From an uncultured Petrimonas sp. (GTDB lineage Bacteria > Bacteroidota > Bacteroidia > Bacteroidales > Dysgonomonadaceae), in the NCBI GenBank assembly GCA_934621705.1, contig CAKTUP010000081.1, positions 1 to 9,581 of the forward strand: a DNA stretch of 9,581 bases. Reading direction: 5' to 3'. Both the position numbers and the translations under genes were made by a program. The notes under the pieces are model-generated. The model saw only the letters and a list, made by a program, of their open reading frames with translations. It had not been told where the DNA came from and ran no database searches. Shown here piece by piece: positions 7,527-9,581 of this stretch. Within the stretch, counting starts at the first letter, position 1. Each line of letters starts with the position of its first letter.

Positions 7527-8219
7527 ATGAAACCAATTAATAAACAAAAAACAACCGATATCCTGAAAGTGATTTCGAGTGATCGGGAAAGAACCAACAT
7601 TTTAAAGAAATATGAACAACAGGCGCTGGCCAAATTAGTTCAGTACGTTCCCCTGTGGATGACGTCGAATATGCTGACCGGAATAGGTTTTTTCGGAAAT
7701 GTAACAGTAGGCATTGCTTTTGTTTTAGGATATTTCATCCATCCTTTTTTCCTTCTTTTGGGAATTTTGGGATTTGCCGTAAACTGGCTTGGGGATTCGT
7801 TAGACGGACGTCTTGCGTATTACCGGAACAAACCGCGCAAGTGGTTCGGATTCTCGCTCGATGTAATTGTGGACTGGATAGGTATCGTGATTATAGGATT
7901 AGGATTTACCATTTACATGGAATCGGCCTGGAAAATTCTCGGGTTCATTTTTGTTGTGTTGTACGGATGGGAAATGATTATCGCGCTTCTTCGGTATAAA
8001 GTAACCGGTAAATATTTGATCGATTCAAATTTTCTTGGCCCAACCGAGTTGCGGCTGATTATTTCAGGGATGATCATTCTTGAAGTTATTTTTCCGGGGT
8101 CAATTGCATACTTGACACTGATAGCAACAGTCGTGCTTCTTTTCGATTGTTATAGGGAAACCGTCAGGTTATTGGAATTGGCTGATGTGAGAGATAAGAA
8201 TGAAAAAAAAGCAGCTTGA
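7527..8219 (+). CDS. CDP-alcohol phosphatidyltransferase-family membrane protein
   Basis: A 230-aa polytopic membrane protein. The family transfers a phosphatidyl group from CDP-diacylglycerol, or a related CDP-linked donor, to an alcohol acceptor. The catalytic pattern is present: Asp90, Asp93, Gly94, Ala97, Gly108, Asp112 and Asp116. The Arg that normally follows Ala97 is Tyr98, with Arg at 100, and the spacing to Gly108 is one residue longer than the shortest consensus form. The preceding TSNMLTGIG (46-54) resembles the SPNxLT entry motif. About five to six membrane segments are visible (about 50-69, 72-88, 112-130, 136-153, 174-205). The acceptor alcohol cannot be assigned. The gap before it (7351-7526) shows no clear promoter or terminator, only a 10-bp palindrome, AATAGCTATT (7516-7525), next to the start. 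Confidence 0.87.
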   Translation: MKPINKQKTTDILKVISSDRERTNILKKYEQQALAKLVQYVPLWMTSNMLTGIGFFGNVTVGIAFVLGYFIHPFFLLLGILGFAVNWLGDSLDGRLAYYRNKPRKWFGFSLDVIVDWIGIVIIGLGFTIYMESAWKILGFIFVVLYGWEMIIALLRYKVTGKYLIDSNFLGPTELRLIISGMIILEVIFPGSIAYLTLIATVVLLFDCYRETVRLLELADVRDKNEKKAA

Positions 8220-8265
8220 CGTAAAATGCAGATAGTCAGTGTAAAACGACCATTTCGCGTGGACA

Positions 8266-8475
8266 TAAAAAAGAAAAACTCCTAAAATCGACTGATATTC
8301 AGGAGTTTTCTTTATTTTGATTTGTTAAAAAGTGATCCGCCTGGGATTTGTTTGTTATATTCAATCCGTTAAAAATCAATTTTTTACTTTTAATGCAATT
8401 CTGTTTTGTAGCAGAAATGTAGCAAAGTTGAAAAAATGTAGTGAATACGTATTAAATACCACTGTAAATAATTTC
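8266..8475 (-). ncRNA. Candidate non-coding transcript of about 210 nt, minus strand
   Basis: The unit is bounded by a good minus-strand promoter on its right and the bidirectional terminator on its left. There is no ATG on the minus strand between them, so an ordinary ATG-started protein is excluded. Only a short open stretch ending in IPGGSLFNKSK and a stop is seen, preceded by a stop codon. The RNA would carry the TGCTACA-type repeats in its 5' half and end in the terminator hairpin. I do not recognise an Rfam-type family. It could be a genuine small RNA or the relic leader of a deleted gene. Ends are inferred from the promoter and terminator only. Confidence 0.35.
8275..8309. terminator. 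Bidirectional intrinsic terminator
   Basis: Nine-bp arms AAAACTCCT (8275-8283) and AGGAGTTTT (8301-8309) are perfectly complementary around a 17-nt loop. On the + strand the stem is followed by CTTTATTTT; on the - strand the U-rich tail TCTTTTTT is better. It lies 55 nt after the phosphatidyltransferase stop, so it should end that transcript, and it would also end any minus-strand transcript coming from the promoter at 8482-8513. Confidence 0.8.
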
Positions 8476-8552
8476 AGGGTGCAAAGGTAATAATTTTTTG
8501 AACCTCGCCAAAATTTTCTGTAAATCTTTTAGTTAAAAAGTATTCTGCTACA
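8407..8552. repeat. TGTAGCA direct repeats with a distant inverted copy
   Basis: TGTAGCA occurs at 8407-8413 and 8418-8424, an 11-nt period or about one helical turn, with a partial copy TGTAGTG at 8437-8443. An inverted copy, TTCTGCTACA (8543-8552), is the exact reverse complement of 8407-8416, extended to 11 bp by T8406/A8553. A perfect 10-bp palindrome, AATACGTATT (8444-8453), lies between. Helically phased and inverted short sites can be protein-binding sites, for example for a recombinase or a repressor. No protein has been matched to them. Confidence 0.55.
8482..8513 (-). promoter_or_regulatory. Minus-strand Bacteroidota promoter (TTTTG-N19-TACCTTTG)
   Basis: On the minus strand, TTTTG (8513-8509) is separated by exactly 19 nt from TACCTTTG (8489-8482). 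Both boxes and the spacing match the Bacteroidota vegetative promoter (TTTG/TTG, 19-20 nt, TAnnTTTG). Predicted transcription starts near 8475 and runs leftwards into the terminator at 8309-8275. It is the best-formed promoter in the window, yet no protein gene lies downstream of it. Confidence 0.6.
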
Positions 8553-8554
8553 AT

Positions 8555-8607
8555 TTCAATGCAAGGTGCAAGCCTATATATAAAATAGGCTTGCACCTTG
8601 CATTGAA
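8555..8607. repeat. Perfect 23-bp stem-loop (inverted repeat, 7-nt loop)
   Basis: Positions 8555-8577 and 8585-8607 are perfectly complementary over 23 bp around the loop ATATAAA. The arms contain GCAAGGTGCAAGCC and its complement. Neither strand has a T-run next to the stem, so it is not an ordinary intrinsic terminator. It lies just upstream of the minus-strand promoter and directly abuts a 12-bp tandem repeat. Possible roles are a transposon or MITE relic, a recombination or nick site, or a cruciform regulatory site. Confidence 0.85.
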
Positions 8608-8631
8608 TGTATTATCCTGTGTATTATCCTG
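8608..8631 (+). repeat. Perfect 12-bp tandem duplication
   Basis: TGTATTATCCTG occurs twice back to back (8608-8619 and 8620-8631) with no mismatch, starting at the base after the 23-bp stem-loop. Two iteron-like copies may be binding sites, or may record a replication slip at the hairpin. A separate 8-bp direct repeat, TAGTTGAC, follows at 8636-8643 and 8668-8675, 32 bp apart. Confidence 0.8.
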
Positions 8632-8745
8632 ATTTTAGTTGACTATTGATTTTACAATCCCTGTAGATAGTTGACCGTTATGGAAAATGTGTCTTGCCGG
8701 TGTTTGCTTTGGGGAAAATATAAACTTTAAAAAGTGAAAAGATGT

Positions 8746-8843
8746 TTTTCATGTATAACCAATTGCATTATGTATAAAGTTTTCATGTGCTGAAATATTT
8801 TTTCATAAAACACAAAAGTTAGATGCATAATGCACCTTAACTT
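8746..8843. promoter_or_regulatory. Candidate operator region of the XRE gene
   Basis: Direct repeats TTTTCATGT (8746-8754 and 8780-8788) and ATGTATAA (8751-8758 and 8770-8777) interleave upstream of the XRE gene. Closer in, a composite dyad has outer arms AAGTTA (8816-8821) and TAACTT (8838-8843) and an inner palindrome, TGCATAATGCA (8824-8834). The dyad swallows the upstream ATG at 8830 and ends 7 nt before the preferred ATG at 8851, fitting autorepression by the XRE protein. No convincing TAnnTTTG element was found here; TATTTTTT at 8796-8803 is the nearest. The function is inferred. Confidence 0.4.
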
Positions 8844-8850
8844 TAAGAAT

Positions 8851-9198
8851 ATGAAAAAGGTTGCTGAAAAACTTAGATTATTGAGGCAGGAAAGGGGAAT
8901 GTCCCAACAGTATGTTGCTGATTCTATTGGAGTTTCCATCTCTACTATCTCCCGTATGGAAAGCAATCCTGCCAACATCAAATTGGAGATGTTTGCTAAG
9001 ATCGCCCAATTTCACGGTATGGAATTCAGAAAGATTTTTTCAGATACTGAAAATGAAGTTTTGCAAGATGTTGGCAGACTTGTTTTACAGGTTTCTATAC
9101 CTGTAAGTTTTACGTCTGATCATCTTTTTTATTTGGCATCGGAATTACAAGGAATAGAAAAAAATAGAAAGGTGAAAAATGAAAGTAATTACATTTGA
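8851..9198 (+). CDS. XRE-family helix-turn-helix transcriptional regulator
   Basis: A 115-aa protein whose N-terminal two-thirds is a Cro/C1-type DNA-binding domain. KKVAEKLRLLRQERGMSQQ gives helix 1, and YVADSIGVSISTISRME the helix-turn-helix with the SxxTISRxE recognition helix; AFxxLxxIA-like packing follows. The C-terminal 45 residues have no recognised domain. An alternative ATG at 8830 would add seven residues (MHLNFKN), but it lies inside a dyad likely to be operator DNA, so ATG 8851 is preferred; the choice is not certain. The gene overlaps the next by 20 nt. Such small XRE proteins usually control mobile elements, toxin-antitoxin units or prophages; with no toxin visible, an element regulator is the likeliest reading. 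Confidence 0.88.
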   Translation: MKKVAEKLRLLRQERGMSQQYVADSIGVSISTISRMESNPANIKLEMFAKIAQFHGMEFRKIFSDTENEVLQDVGRLVLQVSIPVSFTSDHLFYLASELQGIEKNRKVKNESNYI

Positions 9199-9565
9199 AA
9201 GTGAAGCATTTGAGAAAATGCTGGCAAAAATTCAGGCGATTGAACAATATGTAAAACGTACAGCCGATCTTTTTGCGGATTTGGATGAAACATTGGAGTT
9301 AACTACTCGCGAAATTATGGATTTATTCAATGTTTCTAAGATGACAGTTTATCGGTGGCGTAACGATAATAAAATACCCTATCGTATTAGTGAAAGGGGC
9401 AAAGCCTTTTATCCGTATCGAGGCGTGTTTTTAGCCATCAAAAATGGCGAATTGGATATTCACAGTTCAAACAAAACAGAGTCATTAGCGAAATTAGCTA
9501 ACTTTAAAGATAAAATAATCACAAGCAGTCTATGGCATCAAGACAAGCAAAATGATGAAATATGA
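9179..9565 (+). CDS. Excisionase-like helix-turn-helix protein (HTH_17/MerR-type)
   Basis: A 128-aa protein with a central winged-helix-like DNA-binding region at about 40-82: ELTTREIMDLFNVSKMTVYRWRNDNKIPYRI, then a basic/aromatic segment GKAFYPYRG. The pattern resembles the HTH_17/excisionase domain found in small proteins of Bacteroidota integrative and mobilizable elements, where they act as excision factors or regulators. The first 35 residues form an amphipathic, probably coiled helix. The start overlaps the XRE gene by 20 nt and has a purine-rich AGAAAGGTG just before ATG 9179, unusually Shine-Dalgarno-like for this window. The stop overlaps the next start as ATGA. The DNA-binding fold is clear; the excisionase role is inferred. 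Confidence 0.83.
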   Translation: MKVITFESEAFEKMLAKIQAIEQYVKRTADLFADLDETLELTTREIMDLFNVSKMTVYRWRNDNKIPYRISERGKAFYPYRGVFLAIKNGELDIHSSNKTESLAKLANFKDKIITSSLWHQDKQNDEI

Positions 9566-9581
9566 TCGACAAATCTTCTAT
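9562..9581 (+). CDS. Start of a further gene, running off the right edge
   Basis: ATG 9562 overlaps the preceding TGA by the ATGA arrangement and opens a frame (MIDKSS) that continues to the end of the window. The overlap matches the compact spacing of the two genes before it, which is the main support. Six codons cannot identify a product; by position it should be a third member of the same cassette. Confidence 0.45.

Noticed and set aside
8290..8345. Short minus-strand peptide ending IPGGSLFNKSK
   Set aside because: It has no start codon and a stop just upstream; it is too short to support as a gene or as an integrase remnant.
8555..8607. Intrinsic terminator for the 23-bp stem-loop
   Set aside because: No T-run follows the stem on either strand, and a proper terminator already lies at 8275-8309.
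8407..8631. CRISPR-like repeat array
   Set aside because: The repeats are 7-12 nt with no regular spacers; they do not form an array of the CRISPR type.
8727..8981. Minus-strand open frame of 84 codons across the XRE start
   Set aside because: It is antisense to the clear XRE helix-turn-helix and spans the AT-rich control region; no domain is recognised.

Overview
The window looks like chromosomal DNA from a Bacteroidota bacterium, probably Bacteroidales. The pointers are A-rich, Shine-Dalgarno-poor sequence before most start codons, promoter elements of the TAnnTTTG type (one on each strand), a membrane-fusion protein made as a lipoprotein, a DUF3943 outer-membrane-type protein, and heptanucleotide intergenic repeats. 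The species cannot be told from the sequence.

Left and centre (1-6648): an efflux operon on the + strand. It begins with the C-terminus of a TolC-like outer-membrane protein. This is followed by a HlyD/YbhG-type lipoprotein adaptor, two separate ABC ATPases matching the two halves of E. coli YbhF, two ABC-2 permeases matching YbhS/YbhR, and a DUF3943 protein 6 nt behind the last permease. The gene set predicts a complete tripartite export pump: an ATPase heterodimer, a permease heterodimer, a periplasmic adaptor and an outer-membrane channel. The ATPases are asymmetric in a complementary way, predicting one competent and one degenerate ATP site. Two gaps inside the operon hold non-coding repeats: heptad arrays before the first ATPase gene and a 28-bp near-palindrome before the first permease gene.

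Centre-right (6649-8219): a TetR-family regulator with its own -7 element, probably the regulator of the pump by position, then a CDP-alcohol phosphatidyltransferase-family membrane protein with one variation in its motif. A bidirectional hairpin terminator follows at 8275-8309.

Right (8220-9581): about 630 nt without a convincing protein gene but rich in structure. It holds a good minus-strand promoter aimed at the terminator, with no ATG between them (a candidate RNA of about 210 nt). It also holds repeated TGTAGCA words with an inverted copy, a perfect 23-bp stem-loop, a perfect 12-bp tandem duplication and other short direct repeats. Then comes a tightly overlapping cassette: an XRE-type regulator, an excisionase-like helix-turn-helix protein and the first codons of a third gene that runs off the edge. 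This part is visibly more AT-rich and resembles the control end of an integrative or mobilizable element. No integrase is visible, so that reading is an inference.
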